Shown in pieces: positions 36,280-45,871 of a DNA stretch of 64,000 nt. Location: the NCBI GenBank assembly GCA_002292265.1, contig DBBQ01000059.1, positions 1 through 64,000 of the forward strand, read 5' to 3'. The position numbers and the translations under genes are program-made. Each line of letters begins with the position of its first letter. The first letter of the stretch is position 1. This DNA comes from Flavobacteriaceae bacterium UBA980 (GTDB taxonomy: Bacteria; Bacteroidota; Bacteroidia; Flavobacteriales; Flavobacteriaceae). The notes beneath the pieces are model-generated. The model was not told the origin of the DNA and ran no database searches. It worked only from the letters and a program-made list of their open reading frames with translations.

Positions 36280-38734
36280 TTCTTTTTTCATTTTTCTGTG
36301 CTCTTTTTGGGCAATGGGACAGGAGATTGTTGTGATCGATGAGGTCTCTGGAATTCCTTTAGAAGGGGTAGCCCTGTACAATGAAACGAAAACCACCGCC
36401 ACCCTCTCAAACGCAGAAGGGGTTGCCAATCTTTCTCTTTTTTCTGAAGGGGAAACTGTATATGTGCAATTTTATGGTTTTGAAATTAGGAGCTTTACCA
36501 TGGGAACGAACCAAGTGAAAGACCGTTTCCAATTTGTATTACAACCCGAAGATCAAACCCTAGAGGAAATTGTCCTCTCCGTAGCGCGTAATGCCACAAC
36601 ACGAAAACAGATTGCAGAAAAAGTCAGCATCATCAATTCTAGAGACATACTAACCCAACGACCCGCAACCGGTGCGGATTTGGTAAGCCTCAGTCCTGGA
36701 GTCCGCATTCAAAAATCCCAAGGAGGAGGGGGAAGTCCTGTCTTGAGAGGGTTTGAAGCCAATCGATTGCTTTTGGTAGTAGATGGAGTGCGGATGAACA
36801 ACGCTATTTATCGAAGTGGACACCTTCAAAATGCCATTACAATTCACCCCAATATGATTGAACGTGTAGAGGTCGTTTTCGGATCGTCCTCTGTAGGTTA
36901 TGGGTCCGACGCTTTGGGTGGGGTCATTCATTACTACACTCGCAATCCCCTAATCAACAGCGAAGACAAAATTAAAACCCAATTTTCCAGTGACTTCTCC
37001 TCTGCTGATAATGCCTCGATTAATTCTTTTTCAACAGAATTGAGTTTTAAAAAATGGGCCAGCTTAACCAGTGTCAGCCATTCCAACTTTGGCGATATCC
37101 GCATGGGTAAAAACAGAAACCATGGCTACGAAAAATGGGGACTGACCCCTTTTTATTCTGCCAATGACAGAACTACCTACAGCCCAACTCCTCTAGAAAA
37201 CGAAAACCCTTTAATCCAAAAAAATACGGGCTATGAGCAAATTGATTTAATGCAAAAATTTCTAGTGCAACTGGGAGGGCAAAACCAATTTGTTTTAAAT
37301 CTCCAATACTCCAACTCGTCTGACATTTCGCGTTATGATAAATTGGTAGAGGAGCGCAATGGTACGCTGCGTTATGCAGAGTGGTACTACGGGCCACAAA
37401 AACGTTTTTTGTTGTCCCCTCAACTAAAAATATTTCCAGAAAAGAAGTTCTTGAATTCTGGAAAAATCACCTTTGCATTTCAAAAACTTGAAGAATCTCG
37501 AAACAATCGGTTTTTTAACAGTTTGACACGCAATTTTCAACGGGAAAAAGTAAATGCGCTAAGCCTGAATGGAGATTTTGAATTTCAGCTCAAGGAAGAA
37601 CATTCCTTTTCGTATGGCTTTGAAGGTGTTTTCAATGATATTAGTTCTTATGCGCATCAGTATGATCTGATCTTACAACAAAACGAAATTATAGGTTTCA
37701 GTCCTAATCTTCCCATCCCTACCCGCTATCCCAATCGAGGGAGTTCTTACGGTAGCTATGCGGTTTATTTAAACTGGATTTGGGATCTCAGCTCCCAACT
37801 GACTCTCAATGCTGGAATACGACTTACAAGCACCCATTTGAGAGCTAAATGGGGCCAAAGCTACAACATAAATTCCCTGCTCTCTAGGGTTCAGCTGGAT
37901 GCAGAAGCCCTTACAGAAACCCTAGCATTGACCTACCGGCCTAACAAAAATACACAATGGAACGCCATACTTTCTAATGGGTTTCGAAATCCCAACATTG
38001 ACGATGTAGGGAAAATACGAGAAAGTAGAGGGACACTAATTGTCCCCAACCCCATGCTCTTCCCTGAATATGCATATAACTTCGAACTGGGACTAACTAA
38101 ATACTTGAATCAACCCAGAAATTACTTTTCATTTAGAGGTTTTTCCACCCTACTCTCTAGACATATCGGTCGGGATACGTTTACAATTTTTGCCGATCAG
38201 TCTACTCCGAGTATGAATACCATTCTCTACAACGGCGAAGAACTAACCACTTATGCCAATAATAACTTGGGTAATCGATATATTTTTGGTGGTTCGATTG
38301 ATGGCAATTTTTCCTTTACAGACCAATTGTCCTTGCGCGGCGATCTCAATATTATTGAAGCGGCAAAAAGTAAAAAATACGGCCCTTTACCTTCTATTTC
38401 TCCTGTCTTTGGGAATCTCGTTCTCACCTATCAAAAAGAAGCGTGGTTTGCTAGTATGCGTTACCAGTTTAGCGGCAGCAAAGCCCCAGAAGACTACAGT
38501 GAGGGAGGAGAAGACGGCCTAGACGAAACCCCCTTGATTTCCGAAGATCCTGATTTGTATGCTGGAACTCCCGCGTGGTCGGAATTGTCTTTTCTTTCCC
38601 AATACCAGTGGAACGATAAAATTCATCTTAGAATGGGGCTGGACAATATTTTTGATGTTCATTACAGGTCTTTTGCCTCTGGAATATCTGCTCCGGGAAG
38701 AAACTTTAAACTCGGGGTAAACATCCAATTCTAA
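36257..38734 (+). CDS. TonB-dependent receptor with CarboxypepD-like domain
   Basis: An 825-residue outer-membrane receptor. After the signal peptide (FIFLCSFWAMGQ) come a CarboxypepD-regulatory-like domain (about 23-100, VIDEVSGIPLEGVALYN), a TonB-box-like ETLEEIVLSV segment (here LEEIVLSV), a plug (GVRIQKSQGGGGSPVLRGF, NMIERVEVVFGSSSVGYGSD) and a barrel ending NFKLGVNIQF. Sequence features fit the cobalamin/metal chelate class more than SusC, but the substrate is unknown. The gene starts inside recO (23-base overlap), an order known in flavobacteria. It is followed by a 140-base gap and ileS. Confidence 0.92.
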   Translation: MKFLKHFSSFFIFLCSFWAMGQEIVVIDEVSGIPLEGVALYNETKTTATLSNAEGVANLSLFSEGETVYVQFYGFEIRSFTMGTNQVKDRFQFVLQPEDQTLEEIVLSVARNATTRKQIAEKVSIINSRDILTQRPATGADLVSLSPGVRIQKSQGGGGSPVLRGFEANRLLLVVDGVRMNNAIYRSGHLQNAITIHPNMIERVEVVFGSSSVGYGSDALGGVIHYYTRNPLINSEDKIKTQFSSDFSSADNASINSFSTELSFKKWASLTSVSHSNFGDIRMGKNRNHGYEKWGLTPFYSANDRTTYSPTPLENENPLIQKNTGYEQIDLMQKFLVQLGGQNQFVLNLQYSNSSDISRYDKLVEERNGTLRYAEWYYGPQKRFLLSPQLKIFPEKKFLNSGKITFAFQKLEESRNNRFFNSLTRNFQREKVNALSLNGDFEFQLKEEHSFSYGFEGVFNDISSYAHQYDLILQQNEIIGFSPNLPIPTRYPNRGSSYGSYAVYLNWIWDLSSQLTLNAGIRLTSTHLRAKWGQSYNINSLLSRVQLDAEALTETLALTYRPNKNTQWNAILSNGFRNPNIDDVGKIRESRGTLIVPNPMLFPEYAYNFELGLTKYLNQPRNYFSFRGFSTLLSRHIGRDTFTIFADQSTPSMNTILYNGEELTTYANNNLGNRYIFGGSIDGNFSFTDQLSLRGDLNIIEAAKSKKYGPLPSISPVFGNLVLTYQKEAWFASMRYQFSGSKAPEDYSEGGEDGLDETPLISEDPDLYAGTPAWSELSFLSQYQWNDKIHLRMGLDNIFDVHYRSFASGISAPGRNFKLGVNIQF

Positions 38735-38798
38735 AACCTTCTGAAAAATCGTCACTTCCCTATCTTTAAAGGACTGCTCTTTTTTAATCGAAATTAAT

Positions 38799-38854
38799 TA
38801 CTTTCGCACTTGATTTACAAAGTGCTTTAAAACTTCTGTTTTGGAGTTTTAAGG
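38799..38854 (+). promoter_or_regulatory. ileS leader: -7-like box and hairpin
   Basis: TACTTTCG (38799-38806) is a near match to the -7 consensus. The transcribed leader would contain a stem CTTTAAAACT (38825-38834) with AGTTTTAAGG (38845-38854) and a 10-base loop, with an extra AAAG/CTTT pairing (38819-38822 with 38856-38859) below a small internal loop. No T-run follows, so it is a leader structure rather than a terminator. Confidence 0.4.
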
Positions 38855-38875
38855 CCTTTAAACCGTATTTGAAAC

Positions 38876-41800
38876 GTGAAATTTAAAGAATACAAAGGGC
38901 TTGATTTACCCAAAATAGCAACTGAGGTTCTCACCGACTGGAAGCAAAACGACACCTTTGCGAAAAGTATCTCGGAACGTACAGGTCGTCCTGCTTTTGT
39001 TTTCTATGAAGGACCCCCTTCTGCCAACGGGATGCCCGGAATTCACCATGTAATGGCACGAGCAATCAAAGACATCTTTTGCCGTTACAAAACCCAAAAA
39101 GGGTACCAAGTGCATCGAAAAGCAGGATGGGATACCCATGGTCTCCCTATCGAATTGGGCGTTGAAAAAGAGTTGGGCATCACCAAAGAGGAAATCGGAA
39201 AAAGTATTTCTGTAGAAGACTACAATGCAGCCTGTAAAAAAGCCGTGATGCGCTACACCGATGTTTGGAATGAACTTACGGAACGCATCGGATACTGGGT
39301 AGATATGGAAGACCCTTATGTCACCTATACTTCCAAGTACATGGAAAGTGTGTGGTGGTTGCTAAAACAAATCCACGAAAAAGGACTCCTCTACAAAGGC
39401 TACACCATTCAGCCTTATTCTCCTATGGCAGGAACGGGTTTAAGTTCACATGAGCTGAACCAACCGGGAACCTATCAAAATGTAACTGATACTACCGTAA
39501 CTGCTCAGTTTAAAACCCTACACGAAAGCCTTCCAGCGCAACTTCAGGGAACAGTCCCTTTGTATATACTCGCTTGGACCACTACCCCGTGGACCTTACC
39601 CTCCAATACCGCCCTGACGGTTGGAAAAAAAATTGATTATGTGGTTGTTCAAACTTTTAATCAATACACTTTTGATCCCATCCGAGTGCTCTTGGCAAAA
39701 GACCTTTTACAAAAGCAATTCGGAAAAGTTTACATCGAATCAGAAGATTTGGATTCCTATAAAGGTGGAGATAAAAAAATTCCTTATCGAATTGAAACGG
39801 AGATTAAAGGTGCTGATTTATTAGCCATTCGATATGAGCAACTTTGGTCCGAAGCACCACTCCCCTTAGAAAATGCAAAAGACGCCTTCCGCGTAATTGC
39901 CGGTGACTTTGTCACCACCGAAGAGGGAACGGGAATTGTGCATACGGCACCTACTTTTGGTGCAGATGATGCCAAAGTAGCCAAAGAGGCATCACCAGAA
40001 GTTCCTCCTCTTTTGGTTTTAGACGAAAATGGAACCCAAGTTCCTCTAGTCGATTTAAAAGGTCGTTTTCGCAAAGAAGTGGGGCGTCTAGGAAATCGCT
40101 TTGTCAAAAACGAATACTATCCCGAAGGAACAGCACCTGACCGTTCTACAGATGTAGAAATCGCTATTCAACTCAAAGGCGAAAACAAAGCCTTCAAAGT
40201 GGAAAAATACGTACACTCCTATCCCAATTGTTGGAGAACAGACAAACCCATTTTATACTACCCCTTAGATTCTTGGTTTATCAAAGTCACAGAAGCTCGG
40301 GATCAGATGACCGCGCTCAACAAAGAAATCAATTGGAAACCCAAATCTACAGGGGAAGGGCGTTTTGGAAACTGGCTTGCCAATGCCAACGATTGGAACC
40401 TTTCCCGTTCCCGCTTTTGGGGAATTCCGCTACCGGTGTGGAGAACCGAAGAGGGAACAGAAACTACGGTGTTTGGTTCTATTTCAGAACTGCGTGAAGC
40501 TGTTGAAATTGCAATAAAAAAAGGGCTTATGAAAGAAAACCCTTTTCAAAAATTTAAAGAAGGGGATTTTTCCGATACCAACTATACCCTCGTTGACCTG
40601 CACAAAAATGTGGTGGACAAGATTGTATTGTCCAGCCCAACAGGAAAACCAATGTATCGCGAATCGGATTTGATCGACGTCTGGTTTGACTCAGGAGCCA
40701 TGCCTTACGCACAGTGGCATTATCCTTTTGAAAACAAAGAAGTCATTGATAAAGGAGAGCGGTTTCCCGCAGACTACATCGCCGAAGGAGTGGATCAAAC
40801 GCGAGGTTGGTTTTATACCCTTCACGCCATAGCTACCCTCGTATTTGGTAAAAAAGCCTATAAAAATGTGGTGTCCAATGGTTTGGTCCTAGATAAACAA
40901 GGTCAGAAAATGTCCAAACGCCTGGGCAATACCATAGATCCCTTTAAAACGTTAGACCAGTACGGTCCCGATGCGACCCGTTGGTATATGATTTCCAATG
41001 CCAATCCTTGGGACAATTTAAAATTTGATCTTGAAGGAATTGCAGAAGTACAACGCAAATTTTTTGGCACCCTGTACAATACCTATTCTTTTTTTAGCCT
41101 CTATGCTAACATTGACGGCTTTGATCCAAAAAAAGAAAATTTGATCACCTTGGCGGAACGGACAGAATTGGACCAATGGATTCTTTCAGAATTGAACAGC
41201 CTGATCCAAACCGTAGATGCCGCATACGAGGATTATGAACCCACCAAAGCCAGCCGAGCCCTCTCCGATTTTGTTCAAGAAAAATTGAGCAATTGGTATG
41301 TACGGCTTTGTCGTCGTCGTTTTTGGAAAGGCGAATACGGTCCCGACAAAATCGCAGCCTACCAGACCTTGCACCACTGTTTGATAACCGTGACTCAGCT
41401 AGGTGCTGCAGTAGCTCCTTTTTTTATGGACCGATTGTATCAAGATTTGGAACAAAACTCCTCCCGCTCGGTCCATCTTACGGATTTTCCAAAAGCGGAA
41501 GCTGCTTGGATCAACCCTGAATTGGAAGCACAAGTCAATACAGCGCGGACGTTGACTTCTTTGGCACTATCCCTCAGGAAAAAAGAGCAGATCAAAGTAC
41601 GTCAACCTTTGCAAAAAATGATGATCCCTGTTAAAAACACATCAGAAAAAGAACGGATGGAACGGATCGTAGCGCAATTAAAAAGTGAGATCAACCTAAA
41701 GGAGATTGAGCTTCTAGACGATGCTAATGCCCTTTTAGTTAAAGAAGTACGTCCTAACTTTAAGACTTTGGGGCCTCGCTTTGGAAAAGATCTTAAAAGT

Positions 41801-42265
41801 GTTGTTCAAGTAATCTCACAACTAGATACCGAACAAATTAATCTCTTTGAGGAAAAAGGACAACTTGAGGTACAACTCAATGAAAAAAACATTATTTTAG
41901 AAAGCTCGGATGTTGAGATCCTATTTAAGGATATTGAAGGCTGGCAAGTAGCACAAGGTGCAGGAATGACCGTTGCGTTGGATATCACACTAAGTCCTGA
42001 ATTAAAAAAAGAAGGAATTGCAAGAGAATTGGTCAACCGAATTCAAAACCACAGAAAAGAGAGTGGACTTGAAGTTACTGACAGAATTGAAATTTTCTTA
42101 AAAAAAGAGGTCGAGTTGGAAGCGGCAGTTTCTGAGAATAAAGAGTATATTTTATCTGAAACTCTCGCCAACCACCTTCATTTTGACTCCGAAGTTGTAG
42201 AAGGAATACCTTTAGAATTTGATAATTTAAAAACTGAAATTCGAATTAAAAAAATATACTCATGA
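38876..42265 (+). CDS. ileS: Isoleucyl-tRNA synthetase
   Basis: Charges tRNA-Ile with isoleucine. The class I signature HIGH appears as GIHHVMAR (about residues 56-60), preceded by FYEGPPSANG, and KMSKR appears at about 677-681 in GQKMSKRLGNTIDP. An editing domain lies between the two (residues about 200-420), with VVTTEEGTGIVHTAP-type sequence here reading FVTTEEGTGIVHTAPTFG. The 1129-residue length fits the long eukaryote-like type found in Bacteroidota. The start is GTG 38876. The gene overlaps the DksA-like gene by 4 bases (ATGA). Confidence 0.97.
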   Translation: MKFKEYKGLDLPKIATEVLTDWKQNDTFAKSISERTGRPAFVFYEGPPSANGMPGIHHVMARAIKDIFCRYKTQKGYQVHRKAGWDTHGLPIELGVEKELGITKEEIGKSISVEDYNAACKKAVMRYTDVWNELTERIGYWVDMEDPYVTYTSKYMESVWWLLKQIHEKGLLYKGYTIQPYSPMAGTGLSSHELNQPGTYQNVTDTTVTAQFKTLHESLPAQLQGTVPLYILAWTTTPWTLPSNTALTVGKKIDYVVVQTFNQYTFDPIRVLLAKDLLQKQFGKVYIESEDLDSYKGGDKKIPYRIETEIKGADLLAIRYEQLWSEAPLPLENAKDAFRVIAGDFVTTEEGTGIVHTAPTFGADDAKVAKEASPEVPPLLVLDENGTQVPLVDLKGRFRKEVGRLGNRFVKNEYYPEGTAPDRSTDVEIAIQLKGENKAFKVEKYVHSYPNCWRTDKPILYYPLDSWFIKVTEARDQMTALNKEINWKPKSTGEGRFGNWLANANDWNLSRSRFWGIPLPVWRTEEGTETTVFGSISELREAVEIAIKKGLMKENPFQKFKEGDFSDTNYTLVDLHKNVVDKIVLSSPTGKPMYRESDLIDVWFDSGAMPYAQWHYPFENKEVIDKGERFPADYIAEGVDQTRGWFYTLHAIATLVFGKKAYKNVVSNGLVLDKQGQKMSKRLGNTIDPFKTLDQYGPDATRWYMISNANPWDNLKFDLEGIAEVQRKFFGTLYNTYSFFSLYANIDGFDPKKENLITLAERTELDQWILSELNSLIQTVDAAYEDYEPTKASRALSDFVQEKLSNWYVRLCRRRFWKGEYGPDKIAAYQTLHHCLITVTQLGAAVAPFFMDRLYQDLEQNSSRSVHLTDFPKAEAAWINPELEAQVNTARTLTSLALSLRKKEQIKVRQPLQKMMIPVKNTSEKERMERIVAQLKSEINLKEIELLDDANALLVKEVRPNFKTLGPRFGKDLKSVVQVISQLDTEQINLFEEKGQLEVQLNEKNIILESSDVEILFKDIEGWQVAQGAGMTVALDITLSPELKKEGIARELVNRIQNHRKESGLEVTDRIEIFLKKEVELEAAVSENKEYILSETLANHLHFDSEVVEGIPLEFDNLKTEIRIKKIYS

Positions 42266-42639
42266 GCAAAAAAACACGATATACAGACGCAGAGCTTCAA
42301 GAGTTTAAAACCTTAATTGAAGAAAAAATTGAAAAAGCAAATGCCGATCTTTTGCTTTTAAAAAGTGCTTATATGAATGATGGAAACAACGGTACAGAAG
42401 ATACCGCCCCTACCTTCAAAGCCTTTGAGGAAGGTTCTGAAACCATGTCCAAAGAAGCCAATACCCAGCTTGCCATTCGCCAAGAAAAATTTATCCGCGA
42501 TTTGAGAAATGCCTTGATTCGTATTGAAAATAAGACGTACGGAGTTTGCCGAGTGACAGGAAATTTGATCAATAAAAAACGCTTGTTTTTAGTTCCTCAC
42601 GCTACCTTAAGTATTGAGGCAAAAAATATGCAAAAATAA
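42262..42639 (+). CDS. DksA/TraR-type protein with degenerate zinc finger
   Basis: A 125-residue protein with a coiled-coil region (LQEFKTLIEEKIEKANADLL) and a C-terminal segment in which only one Cys of the four-Cys finger remains (YGVCRVTGNLINKKRLFLVP). The later HATLSIEAKN is typical of the flavobacterial version. DksA-like proteins bind RNA polymerase, and the zinc-less form may not bind metal. The ATG overlaps the ileS stop (ATGA), and the next gene is lspA, giving the conserved order ileS-dksA-lspA. It is often annotated as TraR/DksA C4-type zinc finger protein. Confidence 0.88.
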   Translation: MSKKTRYTDAELQEFKTLIEEKIEKANADLLLLKSAYMNDGNNGTEDTAPTFKAFEEGSETMSKEANTQLAIRQEKFIRDLRNALIRIENKTYGVCRVTGNLINKKRLFLVPHATLSIEAKNMQK

Positions 42640-42654
42640 GTTGATCCCGAGATT

Positions 42655-43323
42655 CTGAACGCTAAAAAAACATATTTTAACCTCGGTTGGGCACTTGGAG
42701 TGATCTTGACCATTCTCTTGTTGGATCAAGGGTTCAAGATCTATATTAAATTGAACTACCCCCTTTCAGGTTACGGCGTTCCTCCGATTGTGGATTGGGG
42801 CTTTTTTAAACTACTCTTCGTTGAAAATAAAGGAATGGCAATGGGGGCCAAACTCAATGACTTTCTTCCTTTCATTTCAGAAGACACCGCCAAACTTGTC
42901 CTCACTTTATTTCGAATTGTTGCCATTTTTGGTTTGGGATACTGGCTTTGGGACGCGGTAAAAAAACAAACCAGCACCTTGTTGAATTGGGCATTGGCAC
43001 TCATTTTTGCTGGGGCCTTAGGAAATATTATTGATTCTGTTTTTTATGGCGTACTCTTCTCAGACAGCTATGGTCAGGTCGCACAAATTTTTCATGCAGA
43101 GGGCTATGCACCTTTGTTTTATGGCAATGTGGTAGATATGCTTCAGTTCCCTTTGGTAGAATGGACTTGGCCCAGTTGGATGCCCTGGGTGGGGGGTGAG
43201 GAGTATCTGTTTTTTCAATACATTTTTAACATCGCAGATACTGCCATTAGTACAGGTGTGGGGATTTTAATTGTATTCAACAAGCAAATTTTTTCTAAAC
43301 CTACTGTGGCGGAAACGCAGTAA
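42655..43323 (+). CDS. lspA: Lipoprotein signal peptidase (signal peptidase II)
   Basis: Cleaves lipoprotein signal peptides at the inner membrane. The two catalytic Asp residues are in GNIIDSVFYG and FNIADTAISTG. Four transmembrane spans are visible. GTG 42700 would remove part of the first span (the residues before LLLDQGFKIYIK). The same frame is open back to the dksA stop, and CTG 42655 would give a natural N-terminus, MNAKKTYFNLGWALGV. I therefore place the start there with caution. The last 23 bases overlap the convergent folate gene. The many lipoproteins in the window are its substrates. Confidence 0.88.
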   Translation: MNAKKTYFNLGWALGVILTILLLDQGFKIYIKLNYPLSGYGVPPIVDWGFFKLLFVENKGMAMGAKLNDFLPFISEDTAKLVLTLFRIVAIFGLGYWLWDAVKKQTSTLLNWALALIFAGALGNIIDSVFYGVLFSDSYGQVAQIFHAEGYAPLFYGNVVDMLQFPLVEWTWPSWMPWVGGEEYLFFQYIFNIADTAISTGVGILIVFNKQIFSKPTVAETQ

Positions 43324-43879
43324 TCCCCTCTGGATGAACACAATAATCCATTGGGATGTCTTCAGGACGTATACCCTCTATCGCTTCAACGGCTTCGAAA
43401 AGGGAAAGCCCAATTTTAATCACCTCTGGCTTACACGCGCTCAAAAAATTATCATAAAACCCTTTGCCGTATCCCACGCGATGTCCTCTTTCATCCCAGG
43501 CTAGCAAGGGAATAAAAACTACCTCCAATTGTCCCGCGGGTACCTCAATCCCTTGATCGGGTTCTGGAATACCCCAAGAATTTTTCCTCAGTTTGGTACT
43601 GTCTGTCAACAAAAGGTGTTGTAACCTCTGCTGATGAACCTTGGGAAGAACCACCTGTTTGTCTCTCCCCTGAAGTAAAGCCAAAATCAAAGTTGTATCC
43701 ACTTCTGCCTTTGCCTCAATAGGGAGAAACAAGTGAATGTACTCCCTGTCCCATATCGGAAGTTGTAAACAGTGGTTGGCAATCGTGAAACTTTTTTCTT
43801 CGTGTTCCGCTTTAGACAATTCCAAGCGTTTTTTTAAAAAAAGAGTGCGTAAGGCAACTTTTGAAGATTCTGTATTCAT
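43301..43879 (-). CDS. 5-formyltetrahydrofolate cyclo-ligase
   Basis: Converts 5-formyl-THF to 5,10-methenyl-THF with ATP. The signature GYGKGFYDNFLS near residue 145 is the ATP/substrate loop, and EVVFIPLLAWDERGHRVG precedes it. ATG 43879 gives a 192-residue protein with the expected basic N-terminus MNTESSKVALRTLFLKKRL. A TTG at 43894 would add five residues. The gene overlaps lspA by 23 bases at its end and is divergent from uvrC. Confidence 0.93.
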   Translation of the reverse strand: MNTESSKVALRTLFLKKRLELSKAEHEEKSFTIANHCLQLPIWDREYIHLFLPIEAKAEVDTTLILALLQGRDKQVVLPKVHQQRLQHLLLTDSTKLRKNSWGIPEPDQGIEVPAGQLEVVFIPLLAWDERGHRVGYGKGFYDNFLSACKPEVIKIGLSLFEAVEAIEGIRPEDIPMDYCVHPEGITAFPPQ

Positions 43880-43920
43880 GAAATGCAAGGTCAAATAATC
43901 ACAGACCCAAAGAAAATCAA

Positions 43921-43928
43921 TATTTTCG
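43921..43928 (+). promoter_or_regulatory. -7-like box 4 nt before the uvrC GTG
   Basis: TATTTTCG is a near TAnnTTTG match ending 4 bases before GTG 43933. If it is the promoter, uvrC mRNA would be leaderless. Confidence 0.35.
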
Positions 43929-43932
43929 TTTT

Positions 43933-45726
43933 GTGAAATCAGACGCCATTGAAATTCAACTAAAAAGCTTACCTGAAGTACCCGGGGTGTATCAGTATTT
44001 TGACAAACAGGACAAAATCATCTATATCGGGAAGGCAAAAAACGTAAAAAAACGCGTCACTTCTTATTTCAATAAAACGGTAGAAAATCAAAAAACACGC
44101 GTTCTTGTGAAAAACATTAGCCGTATCGAACACGTGGTGGTGGATTCAGAAATGGACGCCTTGCTGTTGGAAAACAACCTCATCAAAAAATACAAACCGC
44201 GCTACAATATTTTACTCAAGGATGATAAAACCTACCCTTGGATTTGTATAAAAAACGAGCCGTTCCCAAGAGTGTTCTTTACTCGAAAAGTTTTTAAAGA
44301 CGGTTCCGAGTACTTTGGTCCCTTTACCAGTCTAAAAACGGTGCGCTCTTTGTTTGATCTTGTCAAAGGCCTGTATCCCTTGCGCAGTTGCAACTACGAC
44401 TTGAGTAAAGAAAAAATTTCGGCGCAAAAATATAAGGTTTGCTTGGAATACCACATCGGAAACTGTCTGGCACCTTGTGTGGCTGCCATAGATACCGCTA
44501 GCTATGGAAAGAATATTGAATCCATTCGTCAAATTCTCAAAGGAAATTTTAAAGAAGCGCTCAATGCTTTTGAACACCAGATGAAGCATTATGCTCAAAA
44601 AATGGAGTTTGAAAAAGCACAATGGATCAAAGAAAAAATAGAAGATTTAAAAAACTTTCAAGCGAAATCTACTGTAGTCAACCCCAAAATAAGTCATGTA
44701 GATGTCTTTTCTATTTTTTCCGATGATAGCTATGGGTACATCAACTACCTCCAAGTGTCCTATGGAGCCATTGTCCGATCCCATACCTTAGAGATCAAGA
44801 AGAAACTAGACGAAAGTGATGCGACCCTATTACAACTCGGAATTATAGAAATCCGACAACTCTTTTCCAGTACCTCAAAAACGGTCTTTCTCAATGAGAA
44901 AGTTTCTCTAGGAGACGAACTCAAGGTCTTTGTTCCCCAACAGGGCGATAAAAAGAAACTGGTGGACCTTTCCCTTCGAAATGCAAAGTACTTCCGAATG
45001 GAGCGGTTCAAGCAAATGAAAATCGTAGATCCTGACCGTCATAGTAAACGCATTATGAGTCAGATGAAAGCCGATTTACGACTGCCCCAAGAACCTGTCC
45101 ATATTGAATGTTTTGACAATTCCAATATCCAAGGATCCAACCCTGTAGCGGCATGTGTCGTTTTTAAAAATGGGAAGCCCAGTAAAAAGGAGTACCGCCA
45201 CTACAACATCAAAACCGTAACCGGCCCCGATGATTTTGCTTCCATGGAAGAGGTCGTCTTTAGGCGCTACAAACGTCTATTGGAAGAAGATGAACCCCTT
45301 CCCCAACTCATTGTCATTGACGGAGGAAAAGGACAGTTGTCTTCCGCAGTAAAAAGTTTAGACGTTTTGGGTTTGCGTGGAAAAATCTCCATTTTGGGGA
45401 TTGCCAAACGGTTGGAAGAAATCTATTTCCCCAATGACAGTATTCCGCTCTACTTGGACAAAAAATCAGAAACACTCAAAATACTTCAACGTGCCCGAGA
45501 CGAAGCCCACCGTTTTGGAATCACCTTTCATCGGAATAAGCGTTCAAAAGGAGCCCTAAAATCAGGTTTAGATACCATTCCAGGAGTAGGCCCAAAAACC
45601 AAAGAAACCCTACTGCGGAAATTTAAATCCTTTAAACGTATTAAAGAAACCTCAAAAGAGGATTTGATGCATGTTTTAGGAGAAAACAAAGGAACACAAC
45701 TGTACGAACAGTTGCATTCTAAATAG
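43933..45726 (+). CDS. uvrC: Excinuclease ABC subunit C
   Basis: UvrC makes both incisions in nucleotide excision repair. The GIY-YIG domain is at the N-terminus (GVYQYFDKQDKIIYIGKAKNV). A UVR domain near residue 210 binds UvrB, followed by the RNase H-like endonuclease with ECFDNSNIQGSNPVAACVVF and VIDGGKGQLSSA. Two helix-hairpin-helix motifs are at the end (DTIPGVGPKTKETLLRKF). Length 597 residues is normal. GTG 43933 gives the usual N-terminus. Confidence 0.97.
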   Translation: MKSDAIEIQLKSLPEVPGVYQYFDKQDKIIYIGKAKNVKKRVTSYFNKTVENQKTRVLVKNISRIEHVVVDSEMDALLLENNLIKKYKPRYNILLKDDKTYPWICIKNEPFPRVFFTRKVFKDGSEYFGPFTSLKTVRSLFDLVKGLYPLRSCNYDLSKEKISAQKYKVCLEYHIGNCLAPCVAAIDTASYGKNIESIRQILKGNFKEALNAFEHQMKHYAQKMEFEKAQWIKEKIEDLKNFQAKSTVVNPKISHVDVFSIFSDDSYGYINYLQVSYGAIVRSHTLEIKKKLDESDATLLQLGIIEIRQLFSSTSKTVFLNEKVSLGDELKVFVPQQGDKKKLVDLSLRNAKYFRMERFKQMKIVDPDRHSKRIMSQMKADLRLPQEPVHIECFDNSNIQGSNPVAACVVFKNGKPSKKEYRHYNIKTVTGPDDFASMEEVVFRRYKRLLEEDEPLPQLIVIDGGKGQLSSAVKSLDVLGLRGKISILGIAKRLEEIYFPNDSIPLYLDKKSETLKILQRARDEAHRFGITFHRNKRSKGALKSGLDTIPGVGPKTKETLLRKFKSFKRIKETSKEDLMHVLGENKGTQLYEQLHSK

Positions 45727-45735
45727 TCCCGGAGT

Positions 45736-45861
45736 GACGCGGCATCGCGTCTCTTCAAATGCATCGCTCTTCTGGTATCAAATCCATAATCCGATATCAT
45801 TATTTGTTTAAACGCAATGCATTTGCATTTCATAGAAACGCGATGAATTGCATCTATAACG
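45736..45861 (+). repeat. Degenerate palindromic and tandem repeats between uvrC and DUF3108 gene
   Basis: GACGCG-GCAT-CGCGTC (45736-45751) is a perfect 6-bp hairpin. Two imperfect 26-base copies follow back to back (45810-45835 and 45836-45861), both starting AAACGC and containing ATG and GCAT. Such GCAT/CGCG-rich units resemble degraded dispersed repeats common in Bacteroidota. The 45727-45930 stretch otherwise holds no gene. Confidence 0.45.
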
Positions 45862-45871
45862 TATTATATTT

